Below are positions 37,006 to 50,379 of a DNA stretch of 64,000 bases, one piece after another. The DNA is from Pacificoceanicola onchidii. GTDB lineage: Bacteria; Pseudomonadota; Alphaproteobacteria; Rhodobacterales; Rhodobacteraceae. How positions within the stretch are numbered: the stretch's first letter is position 1; each line of letters begins with the position of its first letter. The position numbers and the translations under genes are program-made. The DNA is taken from positions 744,001 to 808,000 of the forward strand of contig NZ_SRXY01000001.1 in assembly GCF_004804335.1 (NCBI RefSeq). The letters run 5' to 3'. The notes under the pieces were generated by a model. That model saw only the letters and a list, made by a program, of their open reading frames with translations, ran no database searches and was not told the DNA's origin.

Positions 37006-39303
37006 ATGAGCACCCTTCCCAGCAAGGCGGATATCCTCGATTGGATCGCCGCCAACCCGACCCTCACTTCGAAACGCGACCTCGCCAAAGCCTTTGGGAT
37101 CAAGGGTGCTGCGCGGATTGATCTCAAGCGCCTGCTCAAGGAGCTGGAGGCCGAAGGTCATCTGGAGAAGCGCAAGAAAACCTACCGCGATCCGGACCGC
37201 CTGCCCCCGGTCAGCGTCCTTCAGGTGCTCGCCCCAAACAGCGACGGCGATCTGTTCGCAAAACCGCTCGAATGGCATGGCGAAGGGGTGGAGCCGATTG
37301 TGCTCTTCGTGCCCCGTGCCAGCGATCCGGCCCTTGGCGAGGGCGACCGCATCCTTGCGCGCCTGCAAGTGGTGCATGAGGCGGATCACAACTATGAGGC
37401 CCGGCTGATCCGACGCATCGGCACCAGCCCGCGCAAGGTGGTCGGCCTCTTCCGCAAGGGGGCCGAAGGTGGCCGCATCCTGCCCATCGACAAAGGCGCA
37501 GACAAAGAATGGAGCGTCGCCGCTGACGCCACCCATGGCGCCAAGGACGGCGAGTTGGTGGAGGCCGAACAGGCCGGTCCCAAAGGCCGCATGGGCCTTC
37601 CCCGCGCCCGCATCGTCATGCGTCTTGGCGATCCGACGGAACCCAAAGCCGTCTCGCTCATCGCCATTCACCAACACGGCATCCCCGATGACTTCCCTCA
37701 GGAGGTGCTGGCCGAGGCCGACGCGCAGAAACCGGCGGGCCTCAAGGGGCGCACGGACCTGCGTGATTTGCCGCTGGTCACCATCGACCCGCACGACGCC
37801 CGCGACCATGACGATGCGGTCTATGCCGAAGCGGACGATGCCGAAAGCAACCCCGGCGGGCATATCATCTGGGTCGCCATCGCCGATGTTTCACATTACG
37901 TCACGCCGCGCTCACAGCTTGACCGCGAGGCAAAAAAACGTGGCAATTCCAGCTATTTCCCCGACCGCGTTGTGCCCATGCTGCCGGACCGCCTCTCCGG
38001 CGATCTGTGCTCCCTGCACGAAGGCGTCCCGCGCGCCTGTATTGCCGTGCGCATCCGCATTGATGCGGAAGGCAACAAGATCGCGCAGGAGTTCGTGCGC
38101 GGCCTCATGCGCTCGCCCGCTTCGCTGAATTATCAGGAAGTGCAGGCCGCCATGGACGGCGCGCCGAATGACAAGACCGGCCCCCTTGTCAGCCCTGTCA
38201 TCCGTCCGCTCTATGCCGCCTATGCCGCGCTGAAAAAGGCACGCGAGCGCCGCCAGCCGCTTGATCTTGACCTGCCCGAGCGCAAGGTCGTGCTGACCGA
38301 GGACGGCAAGGTTCAATCCGTCGATTTCACCGAACGGCTCGACGCCCATAAACTCATCGAAGAGTTCATGATCCTCGCCAATGTCGCCGCCGCCGAAGTG
38401 CTTTTGCAAAAGGACATGCCCCTGCTCTTCCGCGTTCACGAAGAGCCAGCTCAGGACAAGTTGGAAAGCCTGCGCGAGACGGCGCAAGCCGCGGGCCTTA
38501 CCTTGGCCAAAGGGCAGGTGCTCAAGACGGCACACCTCAACCGCCTGCTGCATCAGGCCGCCGGGACGGATGAGGCCGAACTGATCAACATGTCCACCCT
38601 GCGCAGCATGACGCAGGCCTATTACAGCCCGAAAAACTTCGGCCATTTCGGCCTCGCGCTGATGAACTACGGGCATTTCACATCGCCGATCCGGCGCTAT
38701 GCGGATTTGATCGTGCATCGCGCGCTGATCCGCGCGCATGGCTGGGGCGAGGATGGTCTGACGAACGAGGAGATCGAGAACCTCGAACAGATCGGCCAGC
38801 ATATTTCCGACACTGAGCGCCGCTCCATGATGGCGGAGCGCGACACAACAGATCGCTACCTCGCTGCCTTCCTGTCGGATCGTTTAGGCGCGGAATTCAC
38901 TGGGCGCGTGTCCGGCATCGCCCGTTTTGGGGTCTTCGTCAAACTCGATGAAACCGGCGCGGATGGGCTGATCCCCATCGGCACTCTTGGCCGCGAATAC
39001 TTCCAGTTTGACGCCGAAAGCGCCACGCTCATGGGCGTGGATACAGGCCGGATCATCGGGCTTGGAATGCGGGCCAAGGTGAAGCTGGTCGAGGCCGCGC
39101 CGGTCACCGGCGGCATCGCGCTGGAACTGCTGGAACTCGAAGACGAAGGCTATCAGAGCGTACCCGGCGGGCGTGGACGCGGCCCCCGTTTTGGCAAGGG
39201 CCGCCGCAAAGGCGCTTCGCCGCAACGCAAGGCGGCGAAGGCCAAGAAGAAAGACGCCAAGGTCAAACGCAAAGTTACGCGGCAGAGGCGGTCAAAGTCC
39301 TGA
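37006..39303 (+). CDS. rnr: Ribonuclease R
   Basis: Processive 3-prime to 5-prime exoribonuclease for structured RNA. The 765-residue protein has an N-terminal HTH-like region (ILDWIAANPTLTSKRDLAKA), cold-shock OB folds, the RNB catalytic domain starting at TIDPHDARDHDDAVYAE with the metal-binding aspartates, and a C-terminal S1 domain (GAEFTGRVSGIARFGVFVKL). The tail is very basic (KGRRKGASPQRKAAKAKKKD). The 3-prime end overlaps the convergent GST gene by 29 bp. Confidence 0.96.
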   Translation: MSTLPSKADILDWIAANPTLTSKRDLAKAFGIKGAARIDLKRLLKELEAEGHLEKRKKTYRDPDRLPPVSVLQVLAPNSDGDLFAKPLEWHGEGVEPIVLFVPRASDPALGEGDRILARLQVVHEADHNYEARLIRRIGTSPRKVVGLFRKGAEGGRILPIDKGADKEWSVAADATHGAKDGELVEAEQAGPKGRMGLPRARIVMRLGDPTEPKAVSLIAIHQHGIPDDFPQEVLAEADAQKPAGLKGRTDLRDLPLVTIDPHDARDHDDAVYAEADDAESNPGGHIIWVAIADVSHYVTPRSQLDREAKKRGNSSYFPDRVVPMLPDRLSGDLCSLHEGVPRACIAVRIRIDAEGNKIAQEFVRGLMRSPASLNYQEVQAAMDGAPNDKTGPLVSPVIRPLYAAYAALKKARERRQPLDLDLPERKVVLTEDGKVQSVDFTERLDAHKLIEEFMILANVAAAEVLLQKDMPLLFRVHEEPAQDKLESLRETAQAAGLTLAKGQVLKTAHLNRLLHQAAGTDEAELINMSTLRSMTQAYYSPKNFGHFGLALMNYGHFTSPIRRYADLIVHRALIRAHGWGEDGLTNEEIENLEQIGQHISDTERRSMMAERDTTDRYLAAFLSDRLGAEFTGRVSGIARFGVFVKLDETGADGLIPIGTLGREYFQFDAESATLMGVDTGRIIGLGMRAKVKLVEAAPVTGGIALELLELEDEGYQSVPGGRGRGPRFGKGRRKGASPQRKAAKAKKKDAKVKRKVTRQRRSKS

Positions 39304-40000
39304 GCGGGCCAAACAACGCCTCCCGACCCTGCTCCAGATAGCGTATCAGCGTCTTGTTCTGCCGCACCGCCATGGTCAGCGGCAGATCAAGCAACGCATG
39401 CTCAATCCCGCTCAGGATCGGCAGAACAGCCGCATCCGCTGCGGTCGGCTGATCCCCAAAGAGCCATGTCCGCTCCCAGAGCATATCGGTCAGCGCGCCC
39501 AGATCCGCCTCGAAATAGGCGAGGCGCTCCTTGGGTCCAAACCGGCCAAGCCCCTGCCATGTCAGCCCGTTTACGATCTCGCCCCGAACCTGCTCGGCTA
39601 CGGTTTCCCGCATCTCTTCGGGCACATCGCCAAACACCATCGGCATGAACGCCGCCCAGCCCTCCGGGTCCACCCAGCGATCATACATCATGCCGTATCG
39701 CAGGTTTTCCTCCGCCATCCGGATCACCGCATGCGCCTGCGCGCGCTCCACGCTGCTGAGCCCCGGAAACAGATCCGCCCCGCGCGCCTCCAGCCATGGG
39801 ATCAGCAGGTTGCTGTCCGCGACCTTCTCATCCGTAGCCACCGCCACAGGCAGTTTACCAAAGGGCGAAACCTCCACGCTCACCGCGAAATGGGGCGCCC
39901 ACGTCTCGCCAGACATGTTCAGCAGGATCATCGCCTTGGTGCAAAAACCGCTGAGGCTCGGCTCGCCAAGAGCGCCGGGGAAGCTGTGCAAAGTGATCAT
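39275..40000 (-). CDS. Glutathione S-transferase family protein
   Basis: A 241-residue protein with an N-terminal thioredoxin-like half (ITLHSFPGALGEPSLSGFCT, then FGKLPVAVATDEKVADSNLL containing the cis-proline loop and the acidic-serine glutathione contact) and an all-helical C-terminal half ending ERTWLFGDQPTAADAAVLP. The start MITLHSF is favoured because GGAG is 8 bases away. The substrate is unknown. It is divergent from a WYL regulator 83 bp away, which probably controls it. Confidence 0.8.
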   Translation of the reverse strand: MITLHSFPGALGEPSLSGFCTKAMILLNMSGETWAPHFAVSVEVSPFGKLPVAVATDEKVADSNLLIPWLEARGADLFPGLSSVERAQAHAVIRMAEENLRYGMMYDRWVDPEGWAAFMPMVFGDVPEEMRETVAEQVRGEIVNGLTWQGLGRFGPKERLAYFEADLGALTDMLWERTWLFGDQPTAADAAVLPILSGIEHALLDLPLTMAVRQNKTLIRYLEQGREALFGPLRTLTASAA

Positions 40001-40083
40001 CGTCATACTCCGTTGTTGACCTGCCCCTTGGCTATTCGGCCATGCTGTCAATTTGTGTCAGGACGTGTTTGGATACTGCCACC

Positions 40084-40791
40084 ATGTCCCGCACCCATCG
40101 CCTCTTCCAACTCATGAGCGCCCTGCGCCGCCTCCCGCCCCCCGCCACCGCCCGGCAACTGGCGGAGGAAACCGGCGTGTCCGAGCGCACGCTCTACCGT
40201 GATATCGACGCCCTGCGGGAGATCGGGGCGGTGATCGACGGGGAGGCGGGCTTTGGCTACACGCTGATCGAAGACGCGCACTTGCCGCCGCTTGGCTTTG
40301 AGGATGAAGAACTGGAGGCGCTGGTTCTGGGCCTGCGCGAGGTGCGCGCCGTGGCCGACCCACAGCTTGCCGAGGCCGCCGAAACAGCCCTGAACAAGCT
40401 CAAAGCCCGCCTGCCCGACCGCCAGGCGCACCGGCTTCGCCACGCCGTGCTAACCGCCCACCGCTTCCACGCCCCGCCCGCGCCGGAAGTGGACACCCGC
40501 GCGTTGCGCAAAGCCTGTTGGGACGAGTTTATCGTGCGGTTCAACTATTCAGACGCGGCGGGCAACGTCACGCAAAGAGAGGTTAAACCGCTCTCCATCG
40601 TGTTTTTTCAGAACAGCCATTGCCTGATGGCCTGGTGCTGCCTGCGCACGGATTTTCGCGCCTTCCGGCTCGACCGCATGAGCGATCTCAAGGTCACACA
40701 AACCTCGTTCCGGCCCCAGCGGGTACCGATGCTGCGCGACTATATCGAGAAGCTCAAAAACGCCGAGCCGTGGCCCGACCGGCGCTCATAA
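40084..40791 (+). CDS. YafY-type HTH/WYL transcriptional regulator
   Basis: A 235-residue regulator with an N-terminal HTH_11 domain ([20 protein letters not shown] then [20 protein letters not shown]) and a C-terminal WYL-type ligand domain ([45 protein letters not shown]). WYL domains sense small ligands or nucleic acids. The start at 40084 is the ATG next to the HTH. The short gap to the divergent GST gene suggests local control. Confidence 0.87.
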   Translation: MSRTHRLFQLMSALRRLPPPATARQLAEETGVSERTLYRDIDALREIGAVIDGEAGFGYTLIEDAHLPPLGFEDEELEALVLGLREVRAVADPQLAEAAETALNKLKARLPDRQAHRLRHAVLTAHRFHAPPAPEVDTRALRKACWDEFIVRFNYSDAAGNVTQREVKPLSIVFFQNSHCLMAWCCLRTDFRAFRLDRMSDLKVTQTSFRPQRVPMLRDYIEKLKNAEPWPDRRS

Positions 40792-41280
40792 CTTGTCTTT
40801 GAACGCCGCGATGACCTGCTCGTAAACCGCCCGCTTGAACGGCACAATCTGGGCCACAACCTCATCCGCCGGAAGCCAGCGCCATTCGGCAAACTCCTGA
40901 TGATCATCTGCGTCGAGCTTCACCTGATCATCCGTGCCGTGAAAGCGCAGCAGGAACCACTTCTGCTCCTGCCCCTTGTACCGCCCCTTCCAGATCTTCG
41001 GCACGATGTCATGCGGCAGATCGTAAGGGATCCACCCCTCCGTCTCGCCCTCGACCGTCACCAGATCCGGTGTCACGCCAGTCTCTTCGGTGAGTTCCCG
41101 CAGCGCCGCCTCACGCGGGCTTTCGCCCTTGTCGACCCCGCCCTGCGGCATCTGCCAGGCGGGCTTCTCCGGCGGTTTCTGATCGATCCGCAGGCCCACA
41201 AACGCATGGCCCTCCGCATTCACCAGCATCACGCCAACGTTGCGGCGATAGGGCAGTTTCGCAATCTCTTCGGGGGTCAT
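40786..41280 (-). CDS. rppH: RNA pyrophosphohydrolase
   Basis: Nudix hydrolase of 164 residues that removes pyrophosphate from the 5-prime end of mRNA and starts decay. RppH hallmarks are [19 protein letters not shown], the Nudix box [20 protein letters not shown] followed by TG, and [29 protein letters not shown]. The start is [13 protein letters not shown] at 41280; upstream codons have no ribosome-binding site. It overlaps the convergent WYL gene by 6 bp. Confidence 0.94.
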   Translation of the reverse strand: MTPEEIAKLPYRRNVGVMLVNAEGHAFVGLRIDQKPPEKPAWQMPQGGVDKGESPREAALRELTEETGVTPDLVTVEGETEGWIPYDLPHDIVPKIWKGRYKGQEQKWFLLRFHGTDDQVKLDADDHQEFAEWRWLPADEVVAQIVPFKRAVYEQVIAAFKDKL

Positions 41281-41317
41281 CGTGCCGTACTTCAGTCTTG
41301 AGGTCGTCAAAGCGACA

Positions 41318-41337
41318 GGGCGGGGAAATCCCCGCCC
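41318..41337 (-). terminator. Hairpin after ctpA
   Basis: Perfect 8-bp stem GGGCGGGG-aaat-CCCCGCCC, 7 bp downstream of the ctpA stop and before rppH. There is no T-run; likely a partial terminator or mRNA 3-prime stabiliser. Confidence 0.55.
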
Positions 41338-41344
41338 AACCTGA

Positions 41345-42691
41345 TTACTTGGAGCCGCCGTTCAGCGCGGCCATGCCGTGCAGAATGTCGATGGCATAGG
41401 CCAGCTGATAATCGTCCTCGCGCAGCTTGGCCGCCGCTTCGGCCTTCGCCTGTTCGGCCTTGATCTGTTCGATCTCATCCTCGGTCAGCGAGTCATTGTC
41501 GAGGCTGCCGCGCAGGTCTGCCTCGGAGCGGGAGAAACGGTTGACCGCGCTCTCATCCTCTTCGTCCTCGGCTTCCGGGCGACGCGGCGGCTGGTCCACC
41601 ACGATATCCGGGGACACACCCAGCGACTGGATCGACCGGCCCGACGGCGTGTAATAGCGCGCCGTGGTCAGGCGCATCATGCCATCCCCGCGCAGCGGCA
41701 TGACCGTCTGCACAGAGCCTTTGCCAAAGGACTTTGTGCCCACAACGATCGCACGGCGATGATCCTGCAGCGCACCGGCCACAATCTCGGAGGCCGACGC
41801 AGAACCGCCATTGATCAGCACCACCAGAGGCTTGCCCTCGGCCAGATCGCCCGGCGTCGCGTTAAAGCGGTCGCCATCAGCCGGATCACGGCCACGGGTC
41901 GAAACGATCTCGCCCTTCTCAAGGAAAGCATCGGAGACCTTGATCGCCTGCGTCAGCAATCCGCCGGGGTTGTTTCGCAGATCAAGGATAAAGCCATCGA
42001 CCTTGTCGATCCCGCCCGCTTCTTCGATCTGCTTGGCAATGCCGTCGGTCAGGTTCGGGAAAGTCTGATCGTTGAAGGTGGTCACGCGCAGAACAACCGT
42101 GTTGTTCTCGATCCGCGTGCGCACGGCGGTCAGTTTGATCGTGTCGCGGATGATCGAAACATCAAACGGCTCGTCCTCACCTTCGCGCACCACGGTGATG
42201 ATGATCTCGGAGCCAACCGGCCCACGCATCATGTCCACCGCCTGATCCAGCGTCAGGCCAAGCACGCTTTCGCCATCCACATGGGTGATGAAATCGCCCG
42301 CTTCCATGCCCGCTTCCATGGCCGGGGTGCCGTCGATCGGCGAGACAACCTTGACGAAGCCGTCTTCCTGCGTGACCTCGATCCCGAGTCCGCCAAATTC
42401 GCCGCGGGTCTGCACCTGCATGTCCTCGGCATCGTCCGGCGGCAGGTAATTCGAGTGCGGGTCAAGCGAGGTCAGCATCCCGTTGATCGCCGCTTCGATC
42501 AGGTCCGCCTCGTCCACTTCTTCGACGTATTGCGCGCGGATACGCTCGAAAATGTCACCGAACAGGTCGAGCTGTTCATAGACATTGACCGGGCGGCTTT
42601 CTTCCTGCGCCAGCAGCGGGCCAACGAATTGCGTGGTGGCAACCACCGAGGCCAGCGCGCCGCCGCATGCGGCCATCACGAATTTCTTCAT
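41345..42691 (-). CDS. ctpA: Carboxy-terminal processing protease (S41)
   Basis: Periplasmic serine protease with a Ser/Lys dyad, 448 residues. An N-terminal signal/anchor ([20 protein letters not shown]) is followed by a PDZ domain (about 75-180, [20 protein letters not shown]) and the S41 core. The dyad is S299 ([11 protein letters not shown]) and K324 ([13 protein letters not shown]), 25 residues apart as in other Ctp proteases. The C terminus is acidic and Glu/Ala-rich. It lies 8 bp behind envC; pairing with a LytM factor suggests turnover of cell-wall enzymes. Confidence 0.95.
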   Translation of the reverse strand: MKKFVMAACGGALASVVATTQFVGPLLAQEESRPVNVYEQLDLFGDIFERIRAQYVEEVDEADLIEAAINGMLTSLDPHSNYLPPDDAEDMQVQTRGEFGGLGIEVTQEDGFVKVVSPIDGTPAMEAGMEAGDFITHVDGESVLGLTLDQAVDMMRGPVGSEIIITVVREGEDEPFDVSIIRDTIKLTAVRTRIENNTVVLRVTTFNDQTFPNLTDGIAKQIEEAGGIDKVDGFILDLRNNPGGLLTQAIKVSDAFLEKGEIVSTRGRDPADGDRFNATPGDLAEGKPLVVLINGGSASASEIVAGALQDHRRAIVVGTKSFGKGSVQTVMPLRGDGMMRLTTARYYTPSGRSIQSLGVSPDIVVDQPPRRPEAEDEEDESAVNRFSRSEADLRGSLDNDSLTEDEIEQIKAEQAKAEAAAKLREDDYQLAYAIDILHGMAALNGGSK

Positions 42692-42699
42692 CTCAATAC

Positions 42700-43821
42700 T
42701 TATCCCTTGTCGGTTGCGAACCACGTCAGTGGATCGACTGTCGTATCGCCTTCTCTCATCTCTATATAGAGCGTTTCCGAACGCTCTGCGCCACCCCTTT
42801 CACCAATTGGTGAAAGGATATCGCCTTGCGCCGCGGTCTGGCCGCCCATCAATCCAACGGGCGAGCCTGCCGGCAACACCTGACCAATGGACCCATAAAC
42901 CTCCTGCAAACCGGCGATCACCAGCAGCAGATCTGCTTGTGGCTCAAGGATGGTTACCAAACCGTAATCGAGCAACGGGCCATTGTAGCGGATCGTGGCG
43001 GCGGTGGGTGTTGTCACCAGCGCCTTGGCTTCGGTCGCCACAACAATGCCCGGACGGGCCACTCCGGCAGCATCCCGCTCTCCCGCGCGGCGCAGGATCA
43101 CGCCCCTGACAGGCAGCGCAAGGGAGCCTTTCAGCGCGGCGATACGCGGCAGGTTCTGCGGCACTTCATTTTCGGCTATCTGACTGAGACCACTGGCAAA
43201 ACCCTGCAACGTCTCGGTCGAGGCGATCAGGATTTCAGTGCGGATCGGGTCTTCGGTGAAGCGCCTTGGCAGGTCCGTCCGATCCGCGATGGCCTTGCTC
43301 AAATCGGTCCGCGCAGCCTGGACGCCAGCAAGGCCGTTCTTGAGCGTATCTGCCGCGTTCTGTTGCAGGTTTCGCAGAGCCGTGACTTCCTCCAGATCCG
43401 CCCTGAGCGCGGCGGCCTTGTCCGCCAAACCGGGCGTGACCGCAGCGACCAGCATACCGGAGCGGGCGGTGCCAAGCGGGCCTTGCGGATGCAACAGCGT
43501 CTGAGGCTGAGCCTGCCCGCCAAGCGCACTCAAAACGCCGAGAAGCTGCGCGACATCACGTTCCTGTGCAGCCAGCTTCCGGCTCAGTTCCGTCTCCCGG
43601 ATCGCGGCCCCACGCAGGCCCTGCCGCATCGCGGCCAAACCGTCTTCATAGGCCCGCACCGTTTCGGTCAGAGCCGCAACCCGGTCACGCGCGCTTTCAG
43701 CCTTGTCCAGTTGCACCGAAGCCGCCTCCAGCGCATCAGCTGCTGCCTGCGCAGCCTCGCCCGCGCTCTGCGCAAATGCAGGGCCAGCAGTCAGTAGAAG
43801 GAACAGCGCAGCGCGGATCAC
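42700..43821 (-). CDS. envC: EnvC-like murein hydrolase activator
   Basis: Secreted coiled-coil/LytM protein of 373 residues that by analogy with EnvC activates cell-wall amidases at division. It has a signal peptide (ends PAFA), a long coiled coil at about residues 25-100 and 130-190, and a LytM (M23) domain from about 240. The usual zinc ligands (HxxxD, HxH) are not visible: GVARPGIVVATEAK stands where active enzymes have a histidine, so it is a non-catalytic activator. It starts with GTG overlapping the gpmI stop (GTGA). Confidence 0.88.
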   Translation of the reverse strand: MIRAALFLLLTAGPAFAQSAGEAAQAAADALEAASVQLDKAESARDRVAALTETVRAYEDGLAAMRQGLRGAAIRETELSRKLAAQERDVAQLLGVLSALGGQAQPQTLLHPQGPLGTARSGMLVAAVTPGLADKAAALRADLEEVTALRNLQQNAADTLKNGLAGVQAARTDLSKAIADRTDLPRRFTEDPIRTEILIASTETLQGFASGLSQIAENEVPQNLPRIAALKGSLALPVRGVILRRAGERDAAGVARPGIVVATEAKALVTTPTAATIRYNGPLLDYGLVTILEPQADLLLVIAGLQEVYGSIGQVLPAGSPVGLMGGQTAAQGDILSPIGERGGAERSETLYIEMREGDTTVDPLTWFATDKG

Positions 43822-45326
43822 TGGATCAGACTTTCCCCTGTCATTTCATCCGGTTGCGGCAGACCCATCAGTTCCAAAAGCGTCGGCGCAACATCTGCCA
43901 AACGACCGTCTTTCAGGGATTTCCCTTCAGGTCCGCCGTACAGAATGACCGGCACGAGGTTGGTCGTGTGCGCGGTGTGGGGGCCGCCAGTTTGTGGATC
44001 GACCATGGTCTCGCAATTGCCGTGGTCCGCGATGATGAGCAAGCTACCACCGGTTTCTTCAAGCTTTGCAACCACTTGCGCCAGACCCGCATCCACTGCC
44101 TCACAGGCCGCAATCGCCGCATCCAAATCACCGGTGTGCCCCACCATATCCGGGTTCGCATAGTTCACGACGATCAAATCATACGCATTATCAATGGCTT
44201 GCAGAAACTGCTCGGTCACCTCCGCAGCGCTCATTTCGGGCTGCATGTCATAGGTCGCAACCTTCGGGGACTTCGGCATGAAGCGATCTTCACCACTCTC
44301 CGGGGTCTCTTTGCCGCCGTTCAGGAAGAAGGTGACATGCGGATACTTCTCGGTTTCCGCCAGGCGAAACTGCGTAAGCCCTTGTTTTGCAACCCATTCT
44401 CCAAGTGTATTGACGATCTCGCGCTTCGGGTATGCGGTGGTCATATAGGCGTTGTGGTTGTCCGAATACTCGACCATGCCCAGCATGGCAGAGAGGTTTT
44501 TCTTTGTTCTTTCAAAGCCTTCGAAAGCCTCATCGCCAAAGGCTGCGAGAATTTCACGGGCGCGGTCAGCGCGGAAGTTGACGAAGAACAATCCATCGCC
44601 GCTCTGCATCCCGCCGTAGTCTCCAACCACGAAGGGAGCGATAAATTCATCATTCTTTTCAGCAGCATAGCTGTCTTCAATACCGGTCAAAGCGTCCGTT
44701 TTTTTCTCGCCTTTTGCGTCGGAAACTGCGCTGTAGGCTTGCTCCACGCGCTCCCAGCGGTTGTCGCGGTCCATGGCGTAGTAGCGGCCGGAAACCGTTG
44801 AAATCACGGCGTTTTTCGGAAGGCGGGCGGCGAAGGCTTCGACCTGGGCGCGGGCGGAGTCCGGGGCGACGTCGCGGCCGTCGGTGATGACGTGAACAAG
44901 AACCTCAAGCCCTTGATCCGTAAGCGCTTTTGCCGCCGCGAGGACGTGCTCGGAGTGGCTGTGGACGCCGCCGTCGGAGGTGAGACCCATCAGGTGCGCG
45001 CGGCCTCCGGCGGTCTTAACGGTGTCGCAAAAGTCCTGTATCGCCTTGTTTTCAAAGAACGATCCATCCTCGATGGCGAGATCAATCTGGCCAAGGTCCA
45101 TCGCCACGACTCGGCCCGCGCCAATGTTCGTGTGGCCCACCTCGGAATTCCCCATCTGCCCGGTCGGTAATCCGACATCGGGGCCAAATGTGATCAACGT
45201 CGCATTCGGACAAGTAGCCGTAAGCCTATCAATTGTCGGGGTTTTTGCCAGGTACGGCGCGTTGGCCGTGGTGTCGTCGGACAGACCCCAACCGTCGAGA
45301 ATGGTCAGGATGACAGGTTTGCTCAT
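43818..45326 (-). CDS. gpmI: 2,3-bisphosphoglycerate-independent phosphoglycerate mutase
   Basis: Interconverts 3- and 2-phosphoglycerate with two Mn ions; cytosolic. The 502-residue protein shows ILTILDGWGLSD at the N terminus, the phosphoserine segment TGQMGNSEVGHTNIGAGR, LVHVITDGRDVAPDSA, and the C-terminal metal motifs YANPDMVGHTGD and IIADHGNCE. It heads the gpmI-envC-ctpA unit. The upstream gap contains a perfect palindrome about 155 bp away. Confidence 0.97.
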   Translation of the reverse strand: MSKPVILTILDGWGLSDDTTANAPYLAKTPTIDRLTATCPNATLITFGPDVGLPTGQMGNSEVGHTNIGAGRVVAMDLGQIDLAIEDGSFFENKAIQDFCDTVKTAGGRAHLMGLTSDGGVHSHSEHVLAAAKALTDQGLEVLVHVITDGRDVAPDSARAQVEAFAARLPKNAVISTVSGRYYAMDRDNRWERVEQAYSAVSDAKGEKKTDALTGIEDSYAAEKNDEFIAPFVVGDYGGMQSGDGLFFVNFRADRAREILAAFGDEAFEGFERTKKNLSAMLGMVEYSDNHNAYMTTAYPKREIVNTLGEWVAKQGLTQFRLAETEKYPHVTFFLNGGKETPESGEDRFMPKSPKVATYDMQPEMSAAEVTEQFLQAIDNAYDLIVVNYANPDMVGHTGDLDAAIAACEAVDAGLAQVVAKLEETGGSLLIIADHGNCETMVDPQTGGPHTAHTTNLVPVILYGGPEGKSLKDGRLADVAPTLLELMGLPQPDEMTGESLIQ

Positions 45327-45698
45327 GGGCTCGGCCTCCTTGGCTTTGCGGGCGGTTTAGCAGAGCAGCGGCGGGATGTGGAGAGGGAGCGTGGTTAACG
45401 CATCGCTCGGAGGGATTAAGGGAACGGGCGCTGCGGATTTGACGCAAGTCATTGGGATTAATGGATTTTTAAGTACAAGTGTTCACAGATGTGAACCTTG
45501 GTTTTCGCGCCGGATTTTTGGAAATCATCGGGGATTTGGGGAAAATGCGCGCCTTGAGCCTGAATTTGTTGGATTTGGGCGTTGCGTGGTCGAAAAACTT
45601 GTTAACTTTTGGCTGCCAGAGGGCTCGCGCCATGCCCTGACGCACAAAAAAGCCCGCCGGTTTCATGGCGGGCTTTTCGTTTTCTTAAGGACTTGCGC
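45327..45698. promoter_or_regulatory. gpmI upstream region with a 7-bp palindrome
   Basis: A 372-bp gap without a gene, unusually A+T-rich for the window in its middle. It carries the palindrome GTTCACA-ga-TGTGAAC at 45481-45496, about 155 bp before the gpmI start, and the carB terminator at its far end. The palindrome looks like a dimeric regulator site; spacing rules out the usual alphaproteobacterial LexA box (GTTC-N7-GTTC). Confidence 0.4.
45645..45684 (-). terminator. Terminator of carB
   Basis: Stem AAAAGCCCGCC / GGCGGGCTTTT with an 8-base loop and a run of T on the minus strand, just after the carB stop. Confidence 0.88.
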
Positions 45699-49031
<3,333 letters not shown>

Positions 49032-49260
49032 GGGGCACCTCTTGGCAGGACGGCATGGCAAAGGGCGGAAGACTAGGCAGCGATCCGCAAATTGTCGTGC
49101 GTTATAGACAGGACGCGGGTGGGTTCAACCCCGAATCCGGTGACAGCCGGGTGGAACGCGTTTCTGCCCGGTTTTGACGTCCCATGTGTCGACTTTGACA
49201 AAGCCCTGTTGCATGAAGTGGGTTTTCTGCACCTGCGAGAAAACCTTACGGAATCAGCCC

Positions 49261-50379
49261 ATGCGCATTCGTTTTGATCAAGGCCCGACAGGCGCGGGAA
49301 GCGGCTTTGCCGAGCCGGAGACGGTGATCCGGGCAGACACGCCAGGCGAGGTACCCGCTGCGCTGGACGCTTTGGCGGCAGCGCAGACGGCCGGGCGGTG
49401 GTTGGCCGGGGTCTGCTCTTATGAGCTTGGCTTTGCGCTTGATCCGGCTTTGGCGGCCACAATGCCTGCGGATCGCGCGATGCCGCTGCTCAGTTTTGGC
49501 GTTTATGAAGCCCCGCGCGCCATGGCTCTGCCCGCGCCGGGCGGGGCGGTGACGGAGTTTGCGCCGCGCTGGCAGGAGCGGCAATATCGCGCCGCTTTTG
49601 CGCGGGTGCATGACGGCATCGCGCGGGGCAACCTCTACCAGGCCAACCTGACCTTTCCGATTGATGTCGCTTTCGAGGGCAGCGCGGCGCAGATCTATGC
49701 GGCGTTGGCGCGGGTGCAGCCGGTGACCTATGGCGCGTTGGTGGAAATGGACGGGCTGGCGCTGCTCTCGCGCTCGCCCGAACTGTTTTTCCGCACGGAC
49801 CCGTCCGGGCTGATCGAAACTCTGCCGATGAAAGGCACCATTGCGCGGGGGCAGACCCCTGCGGAGGACGCGGCGCGGCGGGCGTGGCTGGAGACGGACA
49901 TCAAGAACCGGGCGGAGAACAGCATGATCGTTGATCTGCTGCGCAATGATATCAGCCGGATTGCCGAGCCGGGGAGCGTGAAGGTGCCGGAGCTGTGCAA
50001 GGTCGAGGCCTATGCGACGGTGCATCAGATGGTCTCGCGCGTGGTGGGGCGTTTGAAGCCGGATGTGCGCCTGCCCGGCATTTTGCGCGCGCTGTTTCCC
50101 TGTGGCTCGATCACCGGCGCGCCGAAGATTGCCGCCATGCAATTGCTCGCCGATGTGGAGCCGTGGCAGCGCGGGGCCTATTGCGGGGCGATTGGCTGGG
50201 CTGCGCCGGATGGCCGGTCGCAGTTCAACGTGGCCATTCGGACGTTGACGATGCGCGGGACGCGCGGTGTGTTGAACGTGGGCGGGGGTGTCGTTTGGGA
50301 CAGCACCGCCGATGCAGAATATGAGGAAGCGCTGTGGAAAGCCCGCTTTGCCCGCCGGCTGATGCCGGATTTCGCCTGA
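49261..50379 (+). CDS. pabB: Aminodeoxychorismate synthase component I
   Basis: Converts chorismate to 4-amino-4-deoxychorismate with ammonia from PabA, for folate. The 372-residue protein keeps the chorismate-binding core: YQANLTFPI, LSRSPELFF, PMKGTIARG, DLLRNDISRIAEPGSVKVPE, FPCGSITGAPK and NVGGGVVWDS. It lacks the longer N-terminal part of anthranilate synthase. The downstream pabC-like frame begins inside its last 46 bases, giving a coupled pabB-pabC pair. Confidence 0.92.
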   Translation: MRIRFDQGPTGAGSGFAEPETVIRADTPGEVPAALDALAAAQTAGRWLAGVCSYELGFALDPALAATMPADRAMPLLSFGVYEAPRAMALPAPGGAVTEFAPRWQERQYRAAFARVHDGIARGNLYQANLTFPIDVAFEGSAAQIYAALARVQPVTYGALVEMDGLALLSRSPELFFRTDPSGLIETLPMKGTIARGQTPAEDAARRAWLETDIKNRAENSMIVDLLRNDISRIAEPGSVKVPELCKVEAYATVHQMVSRVVGRLKPDVRLPGILRALFPCGSITGAPKIAAMQLLADVEPWQRGAYCGAIGWAAPDGRSQFNVAIRTLTMRGTRGVLNVGGGVVWDSTADAEYEEALWKARFARRLMPDFA

